A stretch of 64,000 nucleotides of DNA from Endozoicomonas sp. G2_1. GTDB taxonomy: Bacteria > Pseudomonadota > Gammaproteobacteria > Enterobacterales > Alteromonadaceae. Position numbers and translations under genes: made by a program. Of the stretch, positions 28,772 to 38,531 are shown piece by piece. The notes beneath the pieces are model-generated. The model was not told the DNA's origin, did not search any database, and saw only the letters and a list, made by a program, of their open reading frames with translations. Every line of letters begins with the position of its first letter. Position 1 is the first letter of the stretch. The stretch spans positions 558,001 through 622,000 of the forward strand of contig NZ_JAGHQT010000001.1 of the NCBI RefSeq assembly GCF_017744155.1, given 5' to 3'.

Positions 28772-30028
28772 TTACGCGTAAACAGGTAAACGAGAACACA
28801 ACTCAGTCACTTGTTCGCGAACGCGAGCAATGGTTTCTTCATTGCTGATGTCGTCTAAAATGTCACAAATCCAGCCAGTTAATTGCTGAGTTTCTTCAAC
28901 ACCAAAACCGCGACGGGTAATCGCTGGCGTACCTAAACGTAAACCTGAAGTAACAAACGGCGAACGCGGGTCGTTTGGTACTGAGTTTTTGTTCACAGTA
29001 ATGTGAGCGCGACCTAGTGCAGCATCGGCATCTTTACCTGTGATGTCTTTGTCGATTAAATCGAGTAATAACAAGTGGTTTTCAGTACCGTTTGACACAA
29101 CTTTGTAACCGCGTTCTTGCAATACAGCAACCATCGCTTTGGCGTTAGCCAACACTTTTTCTTGGTACGCTTTAAATTCAGGCTGAAGCGCTTCTTTAAA
29201 CGCTACTGCTTTTGCGGCAATTACGTGCATTAATGGGCCACCTTGGCCGCCAGGAAATACTGCACTGTTTAGTTTCTTGTAAACATCTTCGTCGTCACAA
29301 GCAGAGACGATCAAACCACCGCGAGGACCAGCAAGCGTTTTATGCGTTGTGGTAGTTACTACGTGTGCATGTGGAACTGGGTTTGGATACAAACCAGCAG
29401 CCACTAAACCAGCAATGTGTGCCATATCCACCATAAAGTAGGCACCAACGCTGTCAGCGATTTTACGCATGCGTGCCCAGTCAACGACACCAGAGAAGGC
29501 AGAGAAACCACCAATGATCATTTCAGGCTTGTGTTCTTGTGCTAAGCGCTCAATTTCTGCGTAATCAATATCGCCAGTTTCAGGGTCTAAACCGTATTGA
29601 ATGGCTTCGTACAATTTACCAGAGAAGTTAACATGAGAACCGTGAGTTAAGTGACCACCGTGAGCTAAGCTCATACCTAGTACTTTTGCACCTGGCGTTA
29701 CTAACGCTTGAAAAACCGCCGCATTAGCTTGTGAGCCGGCATGTGGCTGAACGTTGGCGTAGGTTGCACCGAAAAGCTCTTTAGCGCGCTCAATGGCTAA
29801 GCTTTCTGCTTTGTCGACATACTCACAGCCACCGTAGTAACGCTTACCCGGATAACCTTCAGCATACTTGTTAGTTAACTGAGAGCCTTGCGCTTCAAGC
29901 ACGCGCGGGCTACAGTAGTTTTCTGAAGCGATAAGCTCAACATGAGCTTCTTGACGAACTACTTCGTCAGTCATTGCCTGATATAGCTCAGCGTCAAAAT
30001 CGGCAATATTCATATCACGAGTTAGCAT
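28772..30028 (-). CDS. glyA: Serine hydroxymethyltransferase
   Basis: This 418-residue pyridoxal-phosphate enzyme interconverts serine and glycine with tetrahydrofolate. [54 protein letters not shown] and the PLP-lysine stretch [16 protein letters not shown] are intact. The start [19 protein letters not shown] matches E. coli GlyA (MLKREMNIADYDAELWQAM), and GAGGAAAT lies just upstream. It is transcribed alone. Confidence 0.98.
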   Translation of the reverse strand: MLTRDMNIADFDAELYQAMTDEVVRQEAHVELIASENYCSPRVLEAQGSQLTNKYAEGYPGKRYYGGCEYVDKAESLAIERAKELFGATYANVQPHAGSQANAAVFQALVTPGAKVLGMSLAHGGHLTHGSHVNFSGKLYEAIQYGLDPETGDIDYAEIERLAQEHKPEMIIGGFSAFSGVVDWARMRKIADSVGAYFMVDMAHIAGLVAAGLYPNPVPHAHVVTTTTHKTLAGPRGGLIVSACDDEDVYKKLNSAVFPGGQGGPLMHVIAAKAVAFKEALQPEFKAYQEKVLANAKAMVAVLQERGYKVVSNGTENHLLLLDLIDKDITGKDADAALGRAHITVNKNSVPNDPRSPFVTSGLRLGTPAITRRGFGVEETQQLTGWICDILDDISNEETIARVREQVTELCSRLPVYA

Positions 30029-30479
30029 ATTATTTCCTCTGTTGTAATTGGGTCTTTAACCCCAACTGCGCATATTAAATCTATACCTAAATAAGCCGAT
30101 TTATTCGACTTGCTTAGATATAAATTTGAGCGCGATTATTCTGCCTGAAAGTTGTAATTTTGTACACGAAAAAGCCCCTCTGTTTTTGTACTAGGTTATA
30201 CCGTTAAGTTAGCCCTTACACGAGCTTGACGCTAAACAGCATGACCAGACAACCTACAAAAAAGCCCAACCAAACAAAATATAAAACAACAAAATCACTT
30301 TTACAACAAATTAAATTCAAGCAAAACACCACAAACAAAAATCAAACACTTGCAGTGTGTAATAAATTCATTACTTAACTATTTGGTCAACTCAACACCA
30401 AAGTAAATAAACATTCCCAAAGTCCTCATTTAGCGGTAAAGTTGTCGTTATAATTTCTTGGAAAATAAGGTGATACCTA
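30029..30479. other. 451-base intergenic region between divergent glyA and the EF-hand gene
   Basis: No gene is supported here. The glyA side holds a ribosome binding site and an imperfect hairpin around 30090-30115. From about 30240 to 30350 the plus strand is strikingly A+C rich with few G or T. Near 30449-30454 a TATAAT-like hexamer in GTCGTTATAATTTC is a likely -10 box for the EF-hand gene, without a clear -35 partner. I see no riboswitch. Confidence 0.4.
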
Positions 30480-30698
30480 ATGGACTTAAATCAATGGGTT
30501 GATGAGTTATTTGAAGTCTTTGACGAAGACAAAGACGGCGTAATCAGCCGCAGCGAATTCGTCGAGTTAATCGACTGCTTGCTGCAAGACAAAGGCATCC
30601 GCATGTGCGAAACCATTTTTAAACGCTTTGATACCAACCACGACAACAGTATCTCTAAAGAAGAGCTACGCGAAATGGTGATCGAACTCGCTTTATAA
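30480..30698 (+). CDS. Small EF-hand calcium-binding protein
   Basis: This 72-residue protein consists almost only of two EF-hands: DEDKDGVISRSE (about residues 15-26) and DTNHDNSISKEE (about 51-62). Both loops keep Asp at positions 1, 3 and 5 or equivalents and Glu at 12, so both should bind Ca2+. There is no signal peptide or membrane segment, so it is probably cytoplasmic, a possible calmodulin-like sensor or buffer. An AAGGTG ribosome binding site precedes the ATG. It sits alone, about 260 bases before an Aer-like chemoreceptor gene; a functional link is not shown. Confidence 0.85.
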   Translation: MDLNQWVDELFEVFDEDKDGVISRSEFVELIDCLLQDKGIRMCETIFKRFDTNHDNSISKEELREMVIELAL

Positions 30699-30958
30699 AG
30701 GATAAGCTATCATTTTTGTGGTAGCTTTCTCTTAATCATACCTTTTTCGCGCTTGATAGCGTTCTTTTCCATCCTCTACACATTGAGTTACATTTTTAAT
30801 TAACTCAGCCCCAAGCAAGAACAAAAAACGACCACAAAAAGCTAGAAAATCAACCAGCTTTTGTATTAAGCTGATTATGGTATCCATTGTATTCATCAAA
30901 TTAGCGTTACGCCATTCGGATATCCCCTAATTAACAATAGTGAAGGAATTATTGGGTT

Positions 30959-32482
30959 ATGAAGGAAGTTAGTTTTTCGCCGTCAGAGCAACTCGTGTCA
31001 ATTACCGATACCCATGGCACTATTCAGTACGCCAATCCAGAATTTTGCCGAATTGCTGGCTACGAGCTCGAAGAGCTCATCGACCAACCTCACAATATTG
31101 TTCGCCACCCCGATATGCCCAAGGCAGCATTTAACGATATGTGGCAGAAACTAAAAGCTGAAAAGCCTTGGCGCGGTATGGTAAAAAATCGCTGTAAAAA
31201 TGGTGATTACTATTGGGTTGACGCATATGTAACTCCCGTCTATCAAGATCAAAAAGTTGTTGGCTATCAATCGGTTCGCTGCTTACCGAGTGCCGAGCAA
31301 AAACAAACCGCAGAAAAAGTGTATCAACAGCTAAATCAAGGGAAGTCAATCAGAGATTGGCACAGTCAATCTATTAAAAAGTGTTATTTATCAGTCGCTT
31401 TATTAGCACTAATGACCGCGCTAATGTGGTGGCTCAGCAGTCAAATATTGTTCACTTTGTTACCACTTGCTTTTGTCGTTGCTATCGCCGTGATTAATAT
31501 TGAAGAACTGTGTCACTTACCAAGATCTGTTCGAGCATTACAGCAGGAAGTCGACAGCCCCTCTCGCTTTGTTTTTGCCGACAAAGGTTTGCACGGTATT
31601 GTTGACTACTCCAATCAACTGCTCGACGCCAAAGTAAGAACCATTTTAGGACGCAGCAAAGATTCAGGTAAATCACTAATCAAAATTGCCAATACCTTGA
31701 CTCAGTCTTCAGAAAAGTCATTATCTGGCTTACAAAGCGAAAACAGTCAATTAACCTCATTGGCAACCGCCATCACCGAAATGAGCGCAACCATCAACGA
31801 TGTTAATCGCAACGTTAGTGACGCACATCTAGAAATCAGCGACACCCAAAAGCAATGTCAATTGGCCAATAACTTAGTAGTAAACAACGAACAAAAAATT
31901 AGCCATTTAGCGCAATCGATTGAAGGAGCGGCCAGTAACGCTGAAGTACTGGTCGATGATGTTGAAACCATTTCTCAAGTGATGAGTGAAATCCAAGGCA
32001 TCGCCGACCAAACCAATCTACTTGCATTAAATGCTGCGATTGAAGCAGCACGAGCGGGAGAACAAGGCCGCGGGTTCGCCGTTGTCGCCGACGAAGTAAG
32101 AACCCTTGCCAATAGAACACAAACAGCGGCAGAAGATATCCAACGCTCGGTAGTCGACTTGCAAACCAGCCTTAAAAATTGGCAAAACATTATGCTGTCG
32201 AGCAAGAGCGATGCAGAGGCCTCATCACAAGAAGCGCAACAAGCCCTACTTGCCATTGATAATATTACGCAACAAATTGGCCGTCTGAGTGATATTAGCT
32301 CACAAATTGCAACAGCCACCGAGCAGCAAAGTGTAGTTGCCGACGAAATCAGTCAAAACGTTCACGTGATTGAAGATATTTCTCACAAAAATACTGATAT
32401 TGTCGATAATGTTCACAAACTAGGGCAAACAGTCAACGACAATGCTCAAGCACTGAACAGGTTGAGTTCAACGTTCGGCTAA
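30959..32482 (+). CDS. Aer-like PAS-domain methyl-accepting chemotaxis protein
   Basis: This 507-residue protein starts with a PAS domain like the Aer FAD sensor: [73 protein letters not shown]. Two membrane helices follow (about residues 140-180), with no periplasmic domain, and then the signalling hairpin with [44 protein letters not shown]. It probably senses redox or oxygen through FAD and couples to CheA/CheW. It converges with another chemoreceptor gene; a shared bidirectional terminator lies between them. Confidence 0.93.
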   Translation: MKEVSFSPSEQLVSITDTHGTIQYANPEFCRIAGYELEELIDQPHNIVRHPDMPKAAFNDMWQKLKAEKPWRGMVKNRCKNGDYYWVDAYVTPVYQDQKVVGYQSVRCLPSAEQKQTAEKVYQQLNQGKSIRDWHSQSIKKCYLSVALLALMTALMWWLSSQILFTLLPLAFVVAIAVINIEELCHLPRSVRALQQEVDSPSRFVFADKGLHGIVDYSNQLLDAKVRTILGRSKDSGKSLIKIANTLTQSSEKSLSGLQSENSQLTSLATAITEMSATINDVNRNVSDAHLEISDTQKQCQLANNLVVNNEQKISHLAQSIEGAASNAEVLVDDVETISQVMSEIQGIADQTNLLALNAAIEAARAGEQGRGFAVVADEVRTLANRTQTAAEDIQRSVVDLQTSLKNWQNIMLSSKSDAEASSQEAQQALLAIDNITQQIGRLSDISSQIATATEQQSVVADEISQNVHVIEDISHKNTDIVDNVHKLGQTVNDNAQALNRLSSTFG

Positions 32483-32506
32483 CCCGAGAAGTTCTTATAC
32501 AAACAT

Positions 32507-32532
32507 AAAAAAAGCGGCTAACGCCGCTTTTC
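32507..32532. terminator. Bidirectional terminator between two chemoreceptor genes
   Basis: AAAAGCGGC / GCCGCTTTT with a TAAC loop forms a GC-rich stem flanked by A and T runs, 25 bases after the plus-strand stop and about 20 bases beyond the minus-strand stop. Confidence 0.85.
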
Positions 32533-32550
32533 TAATAATGCTCAAAATAA

Positions 32551-33672
32551 CTAATTGAAAATTTTACTGACCTTGTTGATCAGTTCAATAACATCTTTAC
32601 CTATTTGAATATTATTTGCTGAGCCTTGCACGGCTTTCTCAGCATCTGCTTTCATCATATCAATCTGCTCTGCCACTTCGCCGAACTTGTCACAAGCAGC
32701 TTCATTTTGACTAATAATATGGTCTAAATGAGTATTAATAATTTCAACCGCTTCAACGGCACTGTCCATTTGACCTGACAAATTACTTTGTCCACTGGTT
32801 GATAAATCCATTGACTGTGACAGTGATTGCGACAAGCTTTCGAATTTTTGCTCGATTTCGCCCTGCTTAACTTTCAGCTGCTGACAAACGTTATCGATTT
32901 CATTGGCGTTGTCTTTTGAAGCATTAGCAAGCGTTTTAACTTCTTCAGCAACTACGGCAAAACCTCGGCCAAACTCGCCTGCACGAGCGGCTTCAATCGA
33001 TGCATTTAGCGCCAGCAAGTTAGTATTTTCAGATAGTTGTCTAATGGTGTCGGCCATCGATACAACTTGGTTAAAATCTTTTAAAAAGTCAGCAGTTTCG
33101 CGCTTTAATGAATCTGTTCGTTGTGCATTATCGCTAATTTCATGAACCAACGACGAAATATGCTGATTGATTGTGGCAAACATGTCACGCAGTTGAGCGA
33201 CATGAGTGCGTGAGTCGGTTAACTCAGCACAGCTATTGCGACTTTGATCTATCGAATCGGCCATAATGCCAACTAAGCTCTCGATAAAAGGTACTCGCTT
33301 TTTAGACGCCGCGTTGACATTGGTGGCATTGGCAACAAGTGTTTGAGTAAATTGCAGCATTTGTGCACTGGTTTGTGCTAACTCCCCTTCTCGAGCTTTT
33401 AGTACTTGAACGCGCTCGTAATTCTCATCTTGACGCTTACGGCAAGCAATTTCACCGAGATAACTACTATAGGATGAGACAAAAAATGGCACTAAGTGAG
33501 TGAGAAACATCGGCAAAACAGCCAAATTCTCGGGACCGAAAATAGCATTCCATTGATTAATTAAGTTCAGCACCGTACCGATGATAATACTAAACTTAAA
33601 CGCCCTAAAAAAAATCGCCCCAAACGCTATTGGTTGATGAGCGACATGTTCCATGGTTTGTTCCGCTGCCAT
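32551..33672 (-). CDS. Methyl-accepting chemotaxis protein with NrtS-like N-terminal membrane domain
   Basis: The 373-residue protein has no periplasmic sensor. Residues about 18-80 form two membrane helices, with [13 protein letters not shown] in the first and [12 protein letters not shown] in the second. This pattern (GT-x-L-x-LIN-[HQ] ... VP-x-x-VS-x-x-SS) is what I know from NrtS, a small nitrate/nitrite transporter family. A coiled-coil neck and the chemoreceptor signalling hairpin follow ([50 protein letters not shown]). There is no HAMP domain. I infer that a transporter-like unit serves as the sensor, possibly for nitrate or nitrite; the NrtS assignment is from memory of the family and the ligand is untested. 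Confidence 0.85.
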   Translation of the reverse strand: MAAEQTMEHVAHQPIAFGAIFFRAFKFSIIIGTVLNLINQWNAIFGPENLAVLPMFLTHLVPFFVSSYSSYLGEIACRKRQDENYERVQVLKAREGELAQTSAQMLQFTQTLVANATNVNAASKKRVPFIESLVGIMADSIDQSRNSCAELTDSRTHVAQLRDMFATINQHISSLVHEISDNAQRTDSLKRETADFLKDFNQVVSMADTIRQLSENTNLLALNASIEAARAGEFGRGFAVVAEEVKTLANASKDNANEIDNVCQQLKVKQGEIEQKFESLSQSLSQSMDLSTSGQSNLSGQMDSAVEAVEIINTHLDHIISQNEAACDKFGEVAEQIDMMKADAEKAVQGSANNIQIGKDVIELINKVSKIFN

Positions 33673-33856
33673 AGTGACATTACCTTTGCTAATTTGTCAT
33701 TAATCGACTATCGATGCACAAGCACAAACTGTATGACATCAACTGTCAAAAAGCTAGCGCAATAAATCGGCGTTACTATGCCGATTTATTACTTTAGATG
33801 CCAGACAAAGCACAAGGCTAGATATTACTTATCGAAATAACTTAGAACAAAAACAA

Positions 33857-36800
33857 TTACAGTTGCTCTCGCCATAAAATAATTCGGTCATTGCCACGAA
33901 AGCGGCCAAAGGTCCCTGTTGCTTGCGGTCGATCATTGTTGTCGATATCACCATCATCATCGCGATCAACATTGAGGAAGTAGCGCCAAGTACCTAAGTT
34001 AAGTTGGCTGTTACCATTAAGTAACAGTTGAATCAAGGCTTCACCAGCGATACCTGGACTGCCCAGAGGTAAACCGTTGCTACCAATCATTCTGCCGCTG
34101 CTGAAACGTCGTGTTAGTTGTGGTGATGTCGAGTTAATCGCATTCACTAAAGCATTACTTGACGTAGAGCTAACATCAATATCGCTGTTAGCGACGCTGA
34201 TCAGTGTTCGACTGTCATCAGTATTTAGCACGTAATTGCCTGAACTATCGAAATACTCTACCTGCAACGGTAAGAACAGTGCCTGGTTTTCATCACTTTG
34301 ATTAGATATCAGTTGCAAGCGACCATAGCGCATATTGGCACCGACAAGATCATTGATCGACAAACCAAGACAGCTTACGTCCGAAGCATTGTTCTTGTAA
34401 CAGAGATCACTGTCAGTAAAGTAATTTGCGCTAATTGCCAGATCGATATCGACATTAAAGGGTCTTACCGGCGTAGTTGATTTTTGATGATAAACCTGTA
34501 AATCAGCCAGCGTAACAACAAGATCTCCGTCTAGGTTACCGTTATCAGTCACGGTTTCAGACGGAGTAGGAAATACAACTAAATTATCTGGACGATAACC
34601 ACTTCGTTCCGTAAAACCAAAACTATTAGGTATCAAAGCCGATTTATTCCAACCCCAGTTACCGTCGTCATAATTACGTGTTATCTCACCACTTTCATTT
34701 AATGCTTCAATGGTAAAACTGAGCGAGTTTGCCAAGCTGAACCTAAACGGTTGGCCAACATACGTAAAGCCATTGTTAGCATTGACAAAATTTGGCGTCG
34801 TAGCAACAACATTATAATAAGATGGTACAAAGTTACTCAGTGTTAACGCATTACTGGTTAACCTATGAGAGCCAAGGTAGTTGCTGTCAACAATCACTAG
34901 TTCAACAGTACCAGTCTCACTATATGTCGCGGCGTTATCTTCATAAACACCGTTAGACGTCAAAGAAAGTGGCGTGCCATAAGCACTAACATCTCCGGCC
35001 CTACCGCCAACAGGCTGAACCAAGCTCTCTTGTGTTTCTATATTTGCAGGCAAGTAATTTGGTAGTTCTCGACCATTGGCTCCCAATGCTGCCAAGCGCA
35101 GTTCAAAGCTCTGTCCGGCAACGGGCGCAGCAGCAAAATTAGGCGCGCTAATCACTAGCCTATCAGGAATAACGTCAACACCTACGGTACTGGAAGTTAA
35201 ATTAACATTATTAGCATTAACCGATGCAGAGATAGCAATACGTCCAGCATCAGCAAAACTGATACTTGGAACACTTGCCTCACCATTGTTATTGAAAGTC
35301 ATTGGAATAACGGCAGTTGTATTGCCAGTCTGGCGAACACCATTAATCACGGTACTGCCGACGTTTAATGAGGTGCGGCATTGGCCTGGGTTTGAGCAGC
35401 TATAACTAACGTTTACATTTTGTTGACCTGAAAGCGCTGCACCACAAGCACCGGTATTACTATTGCGCTCAACCGCGCGCAGTCGCACGCCAGTAAAAGT
35501 ACTCTCAGCAACTTGTTGACTACCAACATCGAGTAATAGTGCGGTATCAGCAAAGCTAACTTCGCAACTCTCGTTGGTGCTATCGCTATCGCCAATAAAA
35601 CAACGCAACGGTGCATCAGGGAGCGCACTATTTCTTGACAACGTGACGCGTCCAGCCGCTGCTACTGATAAATTTATCTGCTCAGCGCTGCCTGATAAAC
35701 TGACGGTGTTGTTACTAACATTAGTACCAGAAAAACCAGTAGGTAACAGACTAATACTGCTACTGGTGGTAACTTGATTACTACAGTCAGCATTGGCACA
35801 CGCTCTGATTTGCATCGCCAGCGGTTCACAAGTGACCCCGGCACCAGGGTGATTTATCCGGTAGTGATTGACACTTGGCTGAATACAAGGACTGACATCC
35901 TCTCTATCCGCCTGAACTTGAGCACTGTTTTGCACAAAGTTATAAACTCGAACATCATCAAACTGGCCATCGGCAGAATTTGCCAAACTGCCAAAACCAT
36001 TGTTAGATGAACTATTATCACCGATGCGCAAGCTGGTTAAGTTACCTATTTGGCTAACAAATCGGCTCTGAATACTGCGATTCATATTTTGCGCATTGCC
36101 GTTGATAAACAATTGCACATCTCGGTTAACCAAATCCCAACTCAAGGCGATATGTACCCATGTATTAGCGGCAAAATTAAACCGTTGCTGGCTACTAAAT
36201 TCAAAGTTTCGGTCATTGATGTCTTCAGTAATAAACCTTACGCGGCCACTATTTCTCCCACTTCTAATTTCGAGAAAAAATACCGCATCTCTTCCATTGT
36301 TTCTGCCATTGCCAATCGACGCGTCAAACAAAGTTTTTCTGCCACCACGTCGCCACGCATTGTCAGACTTATACCAAAAAGATATCGTGCCACGGTTACC
36401 CACCTGACTATCTAAGTCAAGGTTAGTATTTAAAGCACTTTGGCCATTATTGGTGTTTCTTGGCACATCCATCGCTTGACATGAACCGCCCGCAACAGGA
36501 ATAACTGGCGATGGAATTAACGGTGAAATATTACCTAGTGGAGAACCGTGATTATTGTTGCCGCTAGTATCAAGTATCGAATTATTTCCCGACCAAGCAT
36601 CTTGTTCAAACTGATAGTGAGCTAATGGGCCAGGACGAAGACAATCGTGTCGTTGAGCAAAAAGCTCTGCTATCTGCCGTTGCGTTAAAGCGCTTTTGTA
36701 TACCTGAACTTCGTCGAGTAAGCCATCAAACCTATTGCCGGTCTCACCTCGATTGGTTTCGCCGCCAATAGAGGCTAAACCAGTATCGACACCCCAGTTA

Positions 36801-38185
36801 CCTGTGTAGGTATTAACCGTGCTGCCTCCAGTTACTCTTTGCGCAACACCATTAATATAAATTTGTCGCGTTTTGTTAACGCTATTGTGAACGGCAGTGA
36901 CAAAACTCCACTGATTTAACGGAACGGCACTGGTTGTATCTACGGAAACAGGATTAACACCACGAGAGTAGAACCTCAATCTGCCAGGTCCGGGATCTCC
37001 TAAGCTAAACGCATAACCTCGAGTGTTATTCTCATCGTCAGCAAAGATACGATTACCTCGATCTCTTGCTGTTGGAAAAACCCATGCTGCAATCGTAAAA
37101 TCGCCTTGCAAATTTTCAAAATTGCTAGGCAAAGCCACATAGTCATTACTGCCGTCAAAGTCACCGTAGTGACAAGTACCAGGGCTACCTGAAAGTGCAG
37201 GTGTTACATTCGCGGTATTGGCGCCGTTAACCGCTGTCGCATTAAAATTACCGGTTTGATCCACCACTTCCCCGCTGCTACCGGCCCACGAGAACTCATC
37301 CATTCGATAACTTGCAAAAGGCTCTGGTGGCGGCAATTCACAAACCTCGCCAAAATCTGCATTAAACACTGTATTATCGTAAGTTGCGGTTGAATTGGCA
37401 TTTAGATTAATGACTCGACCTGACGCGACACCAAAAAGATGGCTTGCAGAGACTAAAGTAATATTTTCTGCGTATAAGGCGCCTGAAAATGTCGACTGGC
37501 TATTTAAGCTGAAGTTACCATCAATGTGGACAACGAGCTTGCTAACATCACCGATGCTATTAAACCCATTTGAGTTAATTATCGCTGACGAGCCAAAAGT
37601 CGTATTGCTATCAATAAAAAGCTGAGCGGTTCCACTCCCAACAACATTAATCGTGACATTTGATGCCACTGATAAATCGCGAATGTAGTAGGTTTTCCCC
37701 GCACTTAGGTTAAGCGTGCTGTTAAAACCAAGTGCCAGTCTTTCGAAAAAGTAAACATCGTGATTGTCACTAAAGTTAAATGCAACATTGCTTGCCTCTC
37801 CGACACGGTTGTAATTGTTAACGGCAGTCGTACCAAAAGTAATCGTAGAGCCTGAGCTAGGAGTGAAGCTAACATTGCCATTACCACGTCTAAAATTAAA
37901 CGAGGCAGTTTCACCTGAAGTACCGGACGCAGTGCAATTAGTTCCTTGACAGGAAGAAACAGTTGAACCTGCGTTAGTGTTTACTTGACGAGTGTTTAGT
38001 ACGGTGTCGGGATTATTGAGAAGCCTGGCATTAAAACCAAAATTTATTTGACTGTTACCGACGCCGTTACCATGCGTAGAGAGCACATCTGGAAACACCG
38101 CGGAGCATTGAGCGGCCCAAGCATTCTGTGTGAGTAATAGCATTATCCCTACCAGCAAAGGAACAATAAATCTAAATACACGCAT
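33857..38185 (-). CDS. MshQ-like secreted protein with two LamG domains and DUF6701-like C-terminus
   Basis: This 1442-residue protein has a signal peptide (LLVGIMLLLTQNAWAAQ). Residues about 25-280 are Asn/Ser/Thr-rich beta structure; LamG-like concanavalin folds span about 290-510 (MDEFSWAGSSGEVVDQTGN ... DFDGSNDYVALP ... GLLDEVQVYKSALTQRQIAELF) and about 520-760 (QFEQDAWSG ... QFDDVRVYN). From about 770 (NHYRINHPGAGVTCEPLAMQIRACANADCS) to the end it resembles the DUF6701 region of MSHA biogenesis protein MshQ. MshQ normally closes the msh pilus operon; no msh pilin or secretion genes lie nearby, so this is a standalone copy. It is divergent from a PEP-CTERM-like gene. Surface adhesion is the likely role. 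Confidence 0.85.
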   Translation of the reverse strand: MRVFRFIVPLLVGIMLLLTQNAWAAQCSAVFPDVLSTHGNGVGNSQINFGFNARLLNNPDTVLNTRQVNTNAGSTVSSCQGTNCTASGTSGETASFNFRRGNGNVSFTPSSGSTITFGTTAVNNYNRVGEASNVAFNFSDNHDVYFFERLALGFNSTLNLSAGKTYYIRDLSVASNVTINVVGSGTAQLFIDSNTTFGSSAIINSNGFNSIGDVSKLVVHIDGNFSLNSQSTFSGALYAENITLVSASHLFGVASGRVINLNANSTATYDNTVFNADFGEVCELPPPEPFASYRMDEFSWAGSSGEVVDQTGNFNATAVNGANTANVTPALSGSPGTCHYGDFDGSNDYVALPSNFENLQGDFTIAAWVFPTARDRGNRIFADDENNTRGYAFSLGDPGPGRLRFYSRGVNPVSVDTTSAVPLNQWSFVTAVHNSVNKTRQIYINGVAQRVTGGSTVNTYTGNWGVDTGLASIGGETNRGETGNRFDGLLDEVQVYKSALTQRQIAELFAQRHDCLRPGPLAHYQFEQDAWSGNNSILDTSGNNNHGSPLGNISPLIPSPVIPVAGGSCQAMDVPRNTNNGQSALNTNLDLDSQVGNRGTISFWYKSDNAWRRGGRKTLFDASIGNGRNNGRDAVFFLEIRSGRNSGRVRFITEDINDRNFEFSSQQRFNFAANTWVHIALSWDLVNRDVQLFINGNAQNMNRSIQSRFVSQIGNLTSLRIGDNSSSNNGFGSLANSADGQFDDVRVYNFVQNSAQVQADREDVSPCIQPSVNHYRINHPGAGVTCEPLAMQIRACANADCSNQVTTSSSISLLPTGFSGTNVSNNTVSLSGSAEQINLSVAAAGRVTLSRNSALPDAPLRCFIGDSDSTNESCEVSFADTALLLDVGSQQVAESTFTGVRLRAVERNSNTGACGAALSGQQNVNVSYSCSNPGQCRTSLNVGSTVINGVRQTGNTTAVIPMTFNNNGEASVPSISFADAGRIAISASVNANNVNLTSSTVGVDVIPDRLVISAPNFAAAPVAGQSFELRLAALGANGRELPNYLPANIETQESLVQPVGGRAGDVSAYGTPLSLTSNGVYEDNAATYSETGTVELVIVDSNYLGSHRLTSNALTLSNFVPSYYNVVATTPNFVNANNGFTYVGQPFRFSLANSLSFTIEALNESGEITRNYDDGNWGWNKSALIPNSFGFTERSGYRPDNLVVFPTPSETVTDNGNLDGDLVVTLADLQVYHQKSTTPVRPFNVDIDLAISANYFTDSDLCYKNNASDVSCLGLSINDLVGANMRYGRLQLISNQSDENQALFLPLQVEYFDSSGNYVLNTDDSRTLISVANSDIDVSSTSSNALVNAINSTSPQLTRRFSSGRMIGSNGLPLGSPGIAGEALIQLLLNGNSQLNLGTWRYFLNVDRDDDGDIDNNDRPQATGTFGRFRGNDRIILWREQL

Positions 38186-38531
38186 ATAATTTATCCTACA
38201 ACGTTAATGCTCAAACCACTTTTGCTCAACAAAGATATCACACATTTGTTGGCTTAAAGTATTAATGTTAAACCAAAAAGTACAAACTTAACTAAGCCAG
38301 ACCAATGAAACTGTGATAAGCTTACAACAACTGAACAATATTTATACAAACATTTCATTCATTGTACAGCTGTCTAATAATTTTACGTTTTTTAGTTAGT
38401 AATAGTTGCAAGCAATTAAAAAAACATTAAATTCAATAAGATAAAACATGGGTATAAATATTGCTAAACCTTAGATGAAAGAGATAAAAACCTCGGTATA
38501 AAAGTTGTAAATACGTAGTAGTAGGTGATTT
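38186..38531. other. 346-base AT-rich divergent promoter region
   Basis: This stretch separates the divergent MshQ-like and PEP-CTERM-like genes. It is very AT-rich with no supported ORF. The only site I can name is the possible sigma-54 promoter at 38450-38466. A second similar GG-N10-GT stretch (GGTATAAAAGTTGT, about 38494-38507) lies nearer the plus-strand gene. Confidence 0.45.
38450..38466 (+). promoter_or_regulatory. Possible sigma-54 (-24/-12) promoter
   Basis: GGGTATAAATATTGCTA has GG (38451-38452) and GC (38463-38464) separated by the ten bases required by RpoN, with the -12 element TTGCT intact and only a partial match at -24 (consensus TGGCAC). It lies about 65 bases before the start codon. 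PEP-CTERM genes in some bacteria depend on RpoN with PrsK/PrsR, which makes the site worth noting, but the match is weak. Confidence 0.35.

Noticed and set aside
37204-37914. Short open frames within the MshQ-like gene on both strands
   Set aside because: They are shadows of the continuous 1442-codon minus-strand frame, which has a signal peptide and LamG domains.
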